Shown: positions 32,935 to 39,597 of the stretch, piece by piece
Layout of the letters: the number at the start of each line of letters is the position of its first letter
Position numbering within the stretch: the first letter of the stretch is position 1
NCBI RefSeq assembly: GCF_009193325.2
Contig: NZ_CP059856.1
Coordinates: forward strand, 3,224,001 to 3,288,000
Length of the DNA: 64,000 nt
From: Bacteroides zhangwenhongii
GTDB lineage: Bacteria > Bacteroidota > Bacteroidia > Bacteroidales > Bacteroidaceae
Reading direction: 5' to 3'
The notes under the pieces: generated by a model
What the model was told of the DNA's origin: nothing
Seen by the model: the letters and a program-made list of their open reading frames with translations, nothing else
Database searches by the model: none
Position numbers and translations under genes: made by a program

Positions 32935-32990
32935 AATAATACGTTATAAAATGGCATTTGAATACCTATATAAAGAGTATTTAAATGCCA
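32935..32990 (-). terminator. Terminator of the leftward late transcript at the prophage end
   Basis: ATGGCATTTGAATAC and GTATTTAAATGCCAT (32951-32989) form a 14 of 15 bp stem. On the minus strand it is followed by TTTTATAACGTATTATTTTA. It ends leftward transcription through the fibre cassette. The ATG that seems to start the plus-strand fibre fragment at 32951 is simply part of this hairpin. Confidence 0.7.
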
Positions 32991-32999
32991 TCTTACTAA

Positions 33000-33334
33000 G
33001 TACTCTCGGAACTAAGTCTATTTTGGTAGAAAGTCAAAGTTTAGGACAAAACGGGTATCTGAAATGTAGTAATGGATTGCTAATCCAATGGGGAAAACAT
33101 TCCGGTTCTACTTCTCCAAGTGTAACGATTTACTTAACAGAATCCTTTTTAGATGCAGATTATATCATTCAGGGAAGTATCATTAAGGATGCTTCTGATA
33201 ATAATGTATATTCAGCTTTGCCGATTGCCAATCCTACAAAGAATTCGTTTAAGTTGGATAGGAATTTCTCTTCTACTGACATTGGAGTTTCGAGTGCTAA
33301 GTTTAATTGGATAGCTATTGGACGTTGGAAATGA
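33000..33334 (+). CDS. Silent alternative C-terminal part of the tail fibre
   Basis: The frame reads LSTLGTKSILVESQSLGQNG from the left repeat to FNWIAIGRWK and stop. The expressed fibre reads LSTLGTTYAKADLSNVITKS and also ends FYWIAIGRWK. The two share NGY-K---GLL-QWG and the last residues but differ elsewhere, as expected for alternative receptor-binding tips. No real start codon exists: the apparent ATG at 32951 belongs to the terminator hairpin and lies outside the repeat. It becomes the 3' end of the fibre gene after inversion, when it joins the constant part at 34753-35338. Confidence 0.88.
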
Positions 33335-33882
33335 AACTAAAACAAATTGTTATGAAGTATTGGAAACAAGGATTCTATGCCGCCTACCAAAAAGGTGCAA
33401 TAGAGATTACGGAAAAGTATTGGAAAGAATTATTAGACGGTCAATCTGCCGGACTCATAATCGTAGAGAACGAGAAAGGATATCCCATATTGAAGGGATA
33501 TGAACCGACCTTATTAGAGTTGAAAGCCCGAAAAATAGCGGAATTACAGGCGTATGACGCATCCGAATCGGTGAATAGCTTTAGTATTGGTAATGTATCC
33601 GGCTGGCTTAATAAGAGTACCCGTGTAGGTCTCATGAATTCAATTAGTATTGAAAGGGAATCCGGACGATCTGAAACGACTATCTGGCTAGGTAATACAA
33701 AGTTGGTCTTATCAATCGAGAAAGCTATTGATATGCTACAACAGATAGAGTTATATGCCCTTGCGTGCTACAATACAACACAAGGGCATATTAATGCCAT
33801 TAATCAGCTGGAAACGAAAGAAGAAATCGAAGCCTACAACTTTAAAACCGGCTATCCCGGAAAGCTAAGCTTCTTTGGATAA
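33331..33882 (+). CDS. Silent DUF4376-like tail fibre assembly protein (alternative chaperone)
   Basis: About 183 residues: MKLKQIVMKYWKQGFYAAYQ at the start, WLNKSTRVGLMNSISIE and LYALACYNTTQGHINAINQL in the second half, and GYPGKLSFFG at the end. The ATG overlaps the fibre stop (ATGA at 33331-33334), so it would be translationally coupled to the alternative fibre tip. The middle and end match DUF4376, a family found with Bacteroides phage fibres. It is silent in this orientation and becomes active with its matching tip after inversion. Its sister is on the opposite strand, and the two genes overlap tail to tail by 31 bp. Confidence 0.82.
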   Translation: MKLKQIVMKYWKQGFYAAYQKGAIEITEKYWKELLDGQSAGLIIVENEKGYPILKGYEPTLLELKARKIAELQAYDASESVNSFSIGNVSGWLNKSTRVGLMNSISIERESGRSETTIWLGNTKLVLSIEKAIDMLQQIELYALACYNTTQGHINAINQLETKEEIEAYNFKTGYPGKLSFFG

Positions 33883-34391
33883 CCAACAGTATAATCGTAG
33901 CTTTCAATCTCTTCGATTGTATCCAATACCTTGACTGCTGCAATGTGTGATTGTGTCACATTGTAGCACTCAAGTGCATACATTTCCAGAGCATTTAACA
34001 TAGCCAAAGCGTCTGATATTGGAATGATATATTTTACTGCATCATACCAAAGTACAGTCTCCGCTTTACCCGCCTCTTTTTCGATATTGATTGAGTTAAA
34101 TAATCCAACACGTGTAGACTTATCCAACCACATACTTTTAGCCCGTAATTCAAAAGAATTGACCTCTTTAGATTTATCAAACGATTGAATCTCAGATACT
34201 TTTATTTTTTGCATATCTTCAAGGGAGTACTCGTTTTCTACCAATACAGGATACCCTTCATCATTGGTAACAATGAGTTTACCGGATGATTGACCATCGA
34301 GTAATTTCTTCCAATATTCAACGCTTATTTCTACCGCACCGTCTACCGGTGTGTCATAGAATCCATTTTTCCAATACATTTTTTGCTTCAT
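33852..34391 (-). CDS. DUF4376-like tail fibre assembly protein (expressed copy)
   Basis: 179 residues, starting MKQKMYWKNGFYDTPVDGAV and ending GYPKKLSFPG. It is clearly homologous to the plus-strand copy (VEYWKKLLDGQSSGKLIV against EKYWKELLDGQSAGLIIV; MWLDKSTRVGLFNSINIE). It lies 14 bp after the fibre gene, the place of the U chaperone gene in Mu. By position it folds or attaches the fibre tip it sits next to. The last ten residues of both copies are encoded by one near-palindrome on the two strands. Confidence 0.85.
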   Translation of the reverse strand: MKQKMYWKNGFYDTPVDGAVEISVEYWKKLLDGQSSGKLIVTNDEGYPVLVENEYSLEDMQKIKVSEIQSFDKSKEVNSFELRAKSMWLDKSTRVGLFNSINIEKEAGKAETVLWYDAVKYIIPISDALAMLNALEMYALECYNVTQSHIAAVKVLDTIEEIESYDYTVGYPKKLSFPG

Positions 34392-34405
34392 AACTATCTA
34401 CTTTA

Positions 34406-35338
34406 TTATTTCCATCTACCTATTGCTATCCAATAAAAGGAATTATCATGTGTTGACGAGGAATCTCCCATTGTTCCTTTCACTTTAATATACGTACTAG
34501 CACGCTCTGTTATTATGATAGATAATGACGTTATAGTACCTATACCGCCATTAACTCCCATAGTTATACTATAATTGTCATTGTAGAATGATATAGGAAA
34601 ATTGATGCGTGTACTTACACCTGAAGAATTGGAATATCCCCACTGCATCAATAATCCATCAGGAAATTTATAATATCCATTTAAGCCTAGTGACTTTGTG
34701 ATAACATTCGATAAATCGGCTTTAGCATACGTAGTCCCGAGAGTACTTAGTACATTCCGCTCTTTTGCCGTCATAAACAGTTTGTCAGTCCCCTCCAATA
34801 TCATGGAAGCCGGATGCGAACTCGGATGCGTATAATTATTGGCCCCTGTCGCGATACCTTCTAATTTTCGGCGTTCAGTATCGGTGAAAAAACGATGAAC
34901 AGAATCACATTGTATCACATCCACAAAACGAATATTACTGCTTTCTGATAACTCAAGAAACTCGCCTTCCGGTTCTACTGTTGAAATTTCCGCACGATAA
35001 TTATAGGCAACCGGTTTCACATGACCATCCAGATAAGAGCGTTCTATGACAGAATAGCCCAAAGAGAAATATACAGGAAGAGAAACTTCCGCAATACCTG
35101 CGAAAGGGACCACCTTAAAAGTCCTGCTTCCATTGATATCAACTCCAACCAATGATAGCAATCCCGGCGCAATGGTATACGTGTTATTGCCATTATCCGT
35201 AGTCTGGCATCCCTGAATTATACAAGGCTCATATTGAGAGAAGAATAAATCTATGGCTTTCAAAGGTTCCGATTGCAGTTCCACCAAATCCTCACCTGCC
35301 CATTGACGGACACCGGGTATTTGTACATGTCTTTTCAT
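34406..35338 (-). CDS. Tail fibre protein with constant N-terminus and switchable C-terminus
   Basis: 310 residues. The N-terminal part (residues 1 to about 195) is constant and attaches to the baseplate; ATGANNYTHPSSHPASMI is a common collar or fibre repeat motif. The crossover repeat lies at residues 196-201 (LSTLGT). The C-terminal roughly 110 residues (FPDGLLMQWGYSNSSGVSTR through SFYWIAIGRWK) are the switchable tip that probably contacts the host surface. It overlaps the preceding gene by 4 bp (ATGA), so it belongs to the leftward tail operon. The frame is intact, so this is the ON copy. Confidence 0.88.
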   Translation of the reverse strand: MKRHVQIPGVRQWAGEDLVELQSEPLKAIDLFFSQYEPCIIQGCQTTDNGNNTYTIAPGLLSLVGVDINGSRTFKVVPFAGIAEVSLPVYFSLGYSVIERSYLDGHVKPVAYNYRAEISTVEPEGEFLELSESSNIRFVDVIQCDSVHRFFTDTERRKLEGIATGANNYTHPSSHPASMILEGTDKLFMTAKERNVLSTLGTTYAKADLSNVITKSLGLNGYYKFPDGLLMQWGYSNSSGVSTRINFPISFYNDNYSITMGVNGGIGTITSLSIIITERASTYIKVKGTMGDSSSTHDNSFYWIAIGRWK

Positions 35339-35814
35339 TGTTGTATGATTTTGTATGTTACTAATGCTAATTTATATTTCTCTATATCGGCCTCCACCTG
35401 TAATTTATCTACCCCTGACGGAATATAAACTACAAAGTCCGTATCCGCAAACTTATCGCGCAACTCATCTTTCAGCGGAACGTCTTTTAACGTTCCCTCT
35501 TCTGAGAGCCCGAACCACACCATCATTGTCCCCCCCTCGATTTCCAGCCCGACATTCAACAATCCGGCATCGAAAGTCGCAATCTTTATCCCGAGAGGTT
35601 CGTTATACTTTTTGCGAAGATACCCTTCAAGCACTTTCACCTGTGAGTTCACATTGAACATCATGCGTGAGTCATTCCGATAGGCATTGAAACTGTCAAA
35701 CAGGCTCTGCAAAGGAGCAATAAGCCCCCGTAGAAAAGCCATCCGATTGGGCTGCCGTTTATGTGGCGGAAGCAATTGCCGAGTCAGGTTCTTATAATTC
35801 ATTTTCGGATTCAT
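35335..35814 (-). CDS. Baseplate-region protein (Mu gp48-like position)
   Basis: About 159 residues from the ATG at 35814, which overlaps the previous stop by ATGA; the longer reading from 35853 would run into that gene. It begins MNPKMNYKNLTRQLLPPHKR, a basic start often seen in small baseplate proteins, then has mixed alpha/beta sequence ending KLALVTYKIIQQ. It lies between the gpJ-like baseplate protein and the fibre, as Mu gp48 does. Similarity to gp48 is by position; I see no diagnostic motif. Confidence 0.6.
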   Translation of the reverse strand: MNPKMNYKNLTRQLLPPHKRQPNRMAFLRGLIAPLQSLFDSFNAYRNDSRMMFNVNSQVKVLEGYLRKKYNEPLGIKIATFDAGLLNVGLEIEGGTMMVWFGLSEEGTLKDVPLKDELRDKFADTDFVVYIPSGVDKLQVEADIEKYKLALVTYKIIQQ

Positions 35815-36620
35815 ACACCTATTTCCTTTATCGATTTTAAAGTCAGCACACACTCTTTGTCATATTCAAAATACCCGGCTTCCAGCTCCGAATAGATGCC
35901 GACCGGGATGTATTCCCCAGCAGTAGCGCCTTTACGATCCAACGCCTTCAATTCACAGGTAACAACACCGGACGCCCCCATTACCGCATCTATAAAACGT
36001 TGTTTATAAATCATGGAATCAAAACCCAATGAGACTTTGAACAGTTCCAACGCTTCCGTGATATTGGCACGAACAATCGCCGCAGGTACCGATGATTCAA
36101 AATAGACCTCCAGGTGGTAGCGCAAATGATCTTCACTGGTCGATATGACATTCACTCCCATTCCGGCAAATTTGATTGAATCAATGTATGCCGTAAAATT
36201 ATACAGTTGTTCCTGATTCAGCGGAATAATCTTATTATCCTCATTCCGGGTCGCCACCTTAACAGTCAGCTTATTATCATTTTCCCGTATAGCCACAGCT
36301 TTGATGATTTGCGCATCCGTATCATTTTGTTCATAGTAAAGCATGGCGGTATTCTCATCAAAAAGCAGTTCATGTCCTTCCTGATAACGATAACACATTT
36401 CGGCATACCACCGTACCGTTCCCGGAGTGATCTTATTGGTCAATGAATCCGTTTCGGACTTGAATACGTCCAAAGCAATCTCAAACGTATGAATAGCGGC
36501 AGCTACAACATACGTCCACAGTTTCCATTCCGCGACTTTAGAGGTTGACAAGGTCAAACCCGACTTTGCCTGCAGGCTGGTTATCATCTCATTTTGTATC
36601 TCATTAATCGTCCGTGCCAT
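35811..36620 (-). CDS. Baseplate J-like protein (Mu gp47-like)
   Basis: About 269 residues from MARTINEIQNEMITSLQAKS. The N-terminal helix and the following segment are typical of Bacteroidetes baseplate J-like proteins, and ATRNEDNKIIPLNQEQLYNF, HLRYHLEVYF and IYKQRFIDAVMGASGVVTCE fit the gpJ fold. It forms part of the wedge ring of the contractile-tail baseplate. The start at 36620 is preferred over 36635 because MARTI is the common first stretch. It lies directly after the LysM/gpX-like gene with a short overlap or gap. Confidence 0.72.
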   Translation of the reverse strand: MARTINEIQNEMITSLQAKSGLTLSTSKVAEWKLWTYVVAAAIHTFEIALDVFKSETDSLTNKITPGTVRWYAEMCYRYQEGHELLFDENTAMLYYEQNDTDAQIIKAVAIRENDNKLTVKVATRNEDNKIIPLNQEQLYNFTAYIDSIKFAGMGVNVISTSEDHLRYHLEVYFESSVPAAIVRANITEALELFKVSLGFDSMIYKQRFIDAVMGASGVVTCELKALDRKGATAGEYIPVGIYSELEAGYFEYDKECVLTLKSIKEIGV

Positions 36621-36624
36621 AATC

Positions 36625-36909
36625 CTATAAGTCAAAAGTTGTCACTTCCTTGTCTATCTCCCGTATGATATTCTTCTTCAGCGACCGGCTGTCAGTATCA
36701 ATCAAGACAACACTTCCCCGTTTTAAAGGCAGGTCGAAATAGAAGTCCTTATCCTTTGCCGCATCGATCCCCAGACTGATTTTCGCCTGTTCCTCATTTT
36801 CCAGACCGGGATTGTCCGCTATTATTTCCGGCAACGCCTCACAAGTGCCGTATTCCGTCACGGCAATGTCATAGATTGTCTGATTACGTTCAACCGTTAC
36901 TTTCTTCAT
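36625..36909 (-). CDS. Small tail protein with LysM/gpX-like domain
   Basis: 94 residues: KKVTVERNQTIYDIAVTEYG is a LysM-type start (tail protein X or baseplate hub-binding family), with LPEIIADNPGLENEEQAKIS as the second half of the repeat. Small LysM-like proteins bind the inner baseplate or tape measure in contractile tails. It overlaps the gp25-like gene by 20 bp. Confidence 0.65.
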   Translation of the reverse strand: MKKVTVERNQTIYDIAVTEYGTCEALPEIIADNPGLENEEQAKISLGIDAAKDKDFYFDLPLKRGSVVLIDTDSRSLKKNIIREIDKEVTTFDL

Positions 36910-37174
36910 ACTGTGCTATTGTATTATCCATACTCACTTTGGTCACTTTCATGCCATCACGGGTGAACTCCTTGCGGATGGCACGATATAAATTTTCCGG
37001 CTCGGTGTCATTGACATAACCCAGCACGTCCACACCCAGTTCCGGAGTTCCCTTGTAATGCCCTTTGGCGGCTACCAATATGTCTTTCTGATGCTGCCCC
37101 GTACTCTCCGAATAGGTCAGATCACCCTTAGAGAAATCAATATCTCCGCTTTCCGTATGGCTTATGTCCATCAT
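36890..37174 (-). CDS. gp25/gpW-like baseplate wedge protein
   Basis: 94 residues, MMDISHTESGDIDFSKGDLT at the start and PELGVDVLGYVND, LYRAIRKEFTRDGMKVTKV further on. The GDL--, P-LG- and -IR-EF- pattern is that of the gp25/W family, a baseplate wedge component. Its ATG overlaps the previous stop (ATGA). Confidence 0.7.
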   Translation of the reverse strand: MMDISHTESGDIDFSKGDLTYSESTGQHQKDILVAAKGHYKGTPELGVDVLGYVNDTEPENLYRAIRKEFTRDGMKVTKVSMDNTIAQYEESNG

Positions 37175-37401
37175 GATATCGTACAGTTAAATGTTCCTGT
37201 GACCGGACCGCCTCCTGTTGGAGCGGTCAGCCCGGCAGAATATGTAATCTTCGCACTCTTAACAGCCTCCATGACAGTATCGGCGATTTTATCCGCCAGT
37301 TTATCCAAAGCGGCTTCCCGTCCCTCTTCCTGGTCCATCACTTCGGTAAACGCCGATTTAATGCCTGATTTAATAGTAGATTTTACCAATACCATAATCA
37401 T
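37171..37401 (-). CDS. Small tail-operon protein of unknown function
   Basis: 76 residues: an amphipathic helical first half (VKSTIKSGIKSAFTEVMDQE, AALDKLADKIADTVMEAVKS) and a Gly/Thr-rich end (TAPTGGGPVTGTFNCTIS). No family recognised. It sits between the gpV-like spike protein and the gp25-like gene, with an ATGA overlap to the latter, so it is a real member of the tail operon. Confidence 0.55.
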   Translation of the reverse strand: MIMVLVKSTIKSGIKSAFTEVMDQEEGREAALDKLADKIADTVMEAVKSAKITYSAGLTAPTGGGPVTGTFNCTIS

Positions 37402-37421
37402 TCCTCCATACTTTTGTTAGT

Positions 37422-38021
37422 TCAACCTTCCAGATAATTACTCAAATCCTGTTGTATCTTCGTAAAGTCAGCCATATTGATAGGCGGCCCGCTAGGTCCC
37501 GTCCCGGTCGTAACCGTCAATTTCTGAATGGCGGTCAGCAGGTCATCCAATGTTTTTTTCAGTCCGGAACTTCCCTTCGTCAGCGTAAGTCCTCCGGAAC
37601 CCGCTTTGATTGTCGCCTGATCCGCGTTGACAACCATACTATCCGTATCGATAAGGACAGACACTTTATCCCCTTTGAGAACCTCAATCTTCTCCTGATC
37701 AAAAGTCAGTGAAATATCCCCACTGGTCAAAAAAAACTTATCCACTTCCGTGTACTGGCAGACAAACAGCTCATTGCTTCCTCCAATCCGGCATACCAGG
37801 ACAGTACTTCCAACGGCGGGAATGAACGCGAATCCCTTCAATTCCGGTTTGACAAGCCCACGCAAGCGGACGTCGTAATAATCGACCAGACCATCACACT
37901 TTACAGTGCAAGTGAACTCCTTTTCATCCACGGCAATGACTACCCCGTGAAAGACCTGCCCGCTGTCCCCTCCGCCTTTGGAAAAGACTTTCCGCCTGAG
38001 GTCATCTATATCCTTATTCAT
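37422..38021 (-). CDS. Baseplate spike protein (Mu gp45/gpV-like)
   Basis: 199 residues. An OB-like N-terminal domain (FHGVVIAVDEKEFTCTVKCD, VRLRGLVKPELKGFAFIPAV, GSTVLVCRIGGSNELFVCQY) is followed by a repetitive beta part (IEVLKGDKVSVLIDTDSMVV, QATIKAGSGGLTLTKGSSGL) that would form a trimeric needle. That is the layout of the gpV/gp45 puncturing spike. It directly follows the hub gene. Confidence 0.72.
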   Translation of the reverse strand: MNKDIDDLRRKVFSKGGGDSGQVFHGVVIAVDEKEFTCTVKCDGLVDYYDVRLRGLVKPELKGFAFIPAVGSTVLVCRIGGSNELFVCQYTEVDKFFLTSGDISLTFDQEKIEVLKGDKVSVLIDTDSMVVNADQATIKAGSGGLTLTKGSSGLKKTLDDLLTAIQKLTVTTGTGPSGPPINMADFTKIQQDLSNYLEG

Positions 38022-38024
38022 AAT

Positions 38025-38987
38025 TCATACTTTGATACCTATTTCTATGCCGCGCCGTGCGCCATTCATCCCAAAAGACACGTCGACGCTTTCAATATAA
38101 TAGTTTCCGCTCCGTTCCCGGTATACCTCATCCTCCAACTGTGCCACCATTCCGGGTAGCGCATACGGAAAAAGGAAAGTCTCGATCTTTCCCCTATATC
38201 CGTCAAAGGAGTACCGTTTGAGTTCCTCCTGCGCCAACACTTTCAGTTCCTTCGCGTCCTTCACGTCGTAGTAATACAACGTTTTGCTCTCGCCCCCTTC
38301 TTCACCAAGCTCGCCTTCTATCTTCGTGCCGTCCTTATAATAGCAAACGGCTTTTACCTTCAACTTCGTATCCGATGCCAACTGGAATTTCAAATCATCA
38401 TCCTTGATGACATTATAACGGAGCCGGTATTTTACCGTTTCTCCCTGTACGTCATGCGCCTTGCCTACATACAGGTTTCCGTTTATATCAAAAAAGACCG
38501 TCAGTCCGTATTCTTTCTTCAAATAGCCCAGCACCCAGTTGCCCGGCTTGGCCTTTATCACGAGATTCCTCAATGTCAGGTCTGTGCAAGAGGCTATTTT
38601 AACTCCCGGTAAAACAGTGGACAAACACTGTTTGAGCGTTGTTTCCTTCCCGCTGAATACACAGTTGACAAAACGGGTTTTGTAGTATTCATCCTCACAC
38701 TCTATTTCAAGGGGAATTTTATAATTAAGGCGTTTCACATATCCGACGAACTCCGTATTCAACTGATTGTCATATCCCAGACGTATTTCCACCGGATCAC
38801 CCACTTTCACGGCTTCAGCCGTCTCGATATACGTCGGAGGTTCACCGGCGTGTTTCAGGACAGCGGTCACGGGAACTTTGATTACGGCGGTAGCCCCAAG
38901 ATTATAGATACTCCTCTTTATCTGTACATCATGTACAGTCCTGAAAGTAACACTACCTATCCTTATTTCCGAACAGAGTACAAACAT
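38025..38987 (-). CDS. Baseplate hub protein (late control gpD/Mu gp44-like)
   Basis: 320 residues, mostly beta, with KVGDPVEIRLGYDNQLNTEF and VGYVKRLNYKIPLEIECEDE, features of the gpD/gp27-like hub fold, and LKKEYGLTVFFDINGNLYVG in the middle. It would form the trimeric hub that joins tube and spike. It ends 3 bp before the spike gene, as gpD precedes gpV in many phages. Confidence 0.7.
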   Translation of the reverse strand: MFVLCSEIRIGSVTFRTVHDVQIKRSIYNLGATAVIKVPVTAVLKHAGEPPTYIETAEAVKVGDPVEIRLGYDNQLNTEFVGYVKRLNYKIPLEIECEDEYYKTRFVNCVFSGKETTLKQCLSTVLPGVKIASCTDLTLRNLVIKAKPGNWVLGYLKKEYGLTVFFDINGNLYVGKAHDVQGETVKYRLRYNVIKDDDLKFQLASDTKLKVKAVCYYKDGTKIEGELGEEGGESKTLYYYDVKDAKELKVLAQEELKRYSFDGYRGKIETFLFPYALPGMVAQLEDEVYRERSGNYYIESVDVSFGMNGARRGIEIGIKV

Positions 38988-38991
38988 AAGC

Positions 38992-39597
38992 CTATTCTAT
39001 TATCAGTTCAAAACTGCGGTCCGTTATCAGCTCCATCTTAAAAACCGTAAAATTCTCCGTTCCTTTCATGTCGGACAGGTCAATACTCTTGATCACGACC
39101 CGGTCATCCTGGTCCAGGAACAAATCGGTCAACGCGCACTTCAAGGTTATGGATTCATTAATATTATAGATTTCGTTCAACTCCGTGAGCGCGGCTTCCG
39201 GGAAGTCTTCCGCCTGTGCGATTGCCTGGATACTGATCTCATAATCATCAATATTGATAAGTTCCTTGACGCTTCCCTTCCTTCCCACCATCGGAGTCTC
39301 CACAATGGTTTTCTTTCCCGTAAAAGAGATTACGGCATTTGGTATCTCGTACGACTTATCCTTATAAAGGAAGAAAACCGGCATAAAATAATACCTTCCC
39401 TGCGCATCCACCTTACGAAGCATGGTGCCCACATCGGTATACAACTTCTCTTCCTGGTATTCCCCGTCAAACTTATAGCCGTCCGGTTTACCGGAGCGGT
39501 TTACCTCCGGAAGCCAGACACCCGGATAAGGAAGTCCTTTATATCCGAGTATGGAAACTAATGTATCTTTTATATTGAATCCCGCCATAACTATCAT
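38992..39597 (-). CDS. Tail/baseplate protein between tape measure and hub (DUF6046-like)
   Basis: 201 residues beginning MIVMAGFNIKDTLVSILGYK. The ATG at 39597 overlaps the tape-measure stop (ATGA), so the two are coupled. Mostly beta sequence, with SFTGKKTIVETPMVGRKGSV and DDYEISIQAIAQAEDFPEAAL. Position matches Mu gp43 (between tape measure and hub). I recall similar Bacteroides phage proteins as DUF6046; that label is from memory and not confirmed. Confidence 0.55.
   Translation of the reverse strand: MIVMAGFNIKDTLVSILGYKGLPYPGVWLPEVNRSGKPDGYKFDGEYQEEKLYTDVGTMLRKVDAQGRYYFMPVFFLYKDKSYEIPNAVISFTGKKTIVETPMVGRKGSVKELINIDDYEISIQAIAQAEDFPEAALTELNEIYNINESITLKCALTDLFLDQDDRVVIKSIDLSDMKGTENFTVFKMELITDRSFELIIE

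Larger units (their letters stand above)
32994..34752. other. Invertible tail-fibre cassette (Mu G-segment-like)
   Basis: The segment is bounded by inverted repeats of 21 bp with one mismatch, at 32994-33014 and 34732-34752; the common core is TACTAAGTACTCTCGG. Inside are two head-on copies of the same gene pair: a fibre C-terminal part plus a DUF4376 chaperone on each strand. The repeat encodes LSTLGT in the same frame in both fibre copies. Inversion therefore swaps the last roughly 110 residues of the fibre and its chaperone together without breaking the frame. The minus-strand set is the one now connected to the fibre's constant N-terminus. This is the design of the Mu G segment, but the sites are unlike gix and no invertase gene is seen nearby. 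Confidence 0.9.

Noticed and set aside
32951..32993. ATG and first codons of the plus-strand fibre fragment
   Set aside because: Part of a terminator hairpin outside the invertible segment; homology to the fibre begins only at the repeat.
34406..35338. Diversity-generating retroelement acting on the tail fibre
   Set aside because: No reverse transcriptase or template/variable repeat pair is visible; the fibre is varied by inversion instead.
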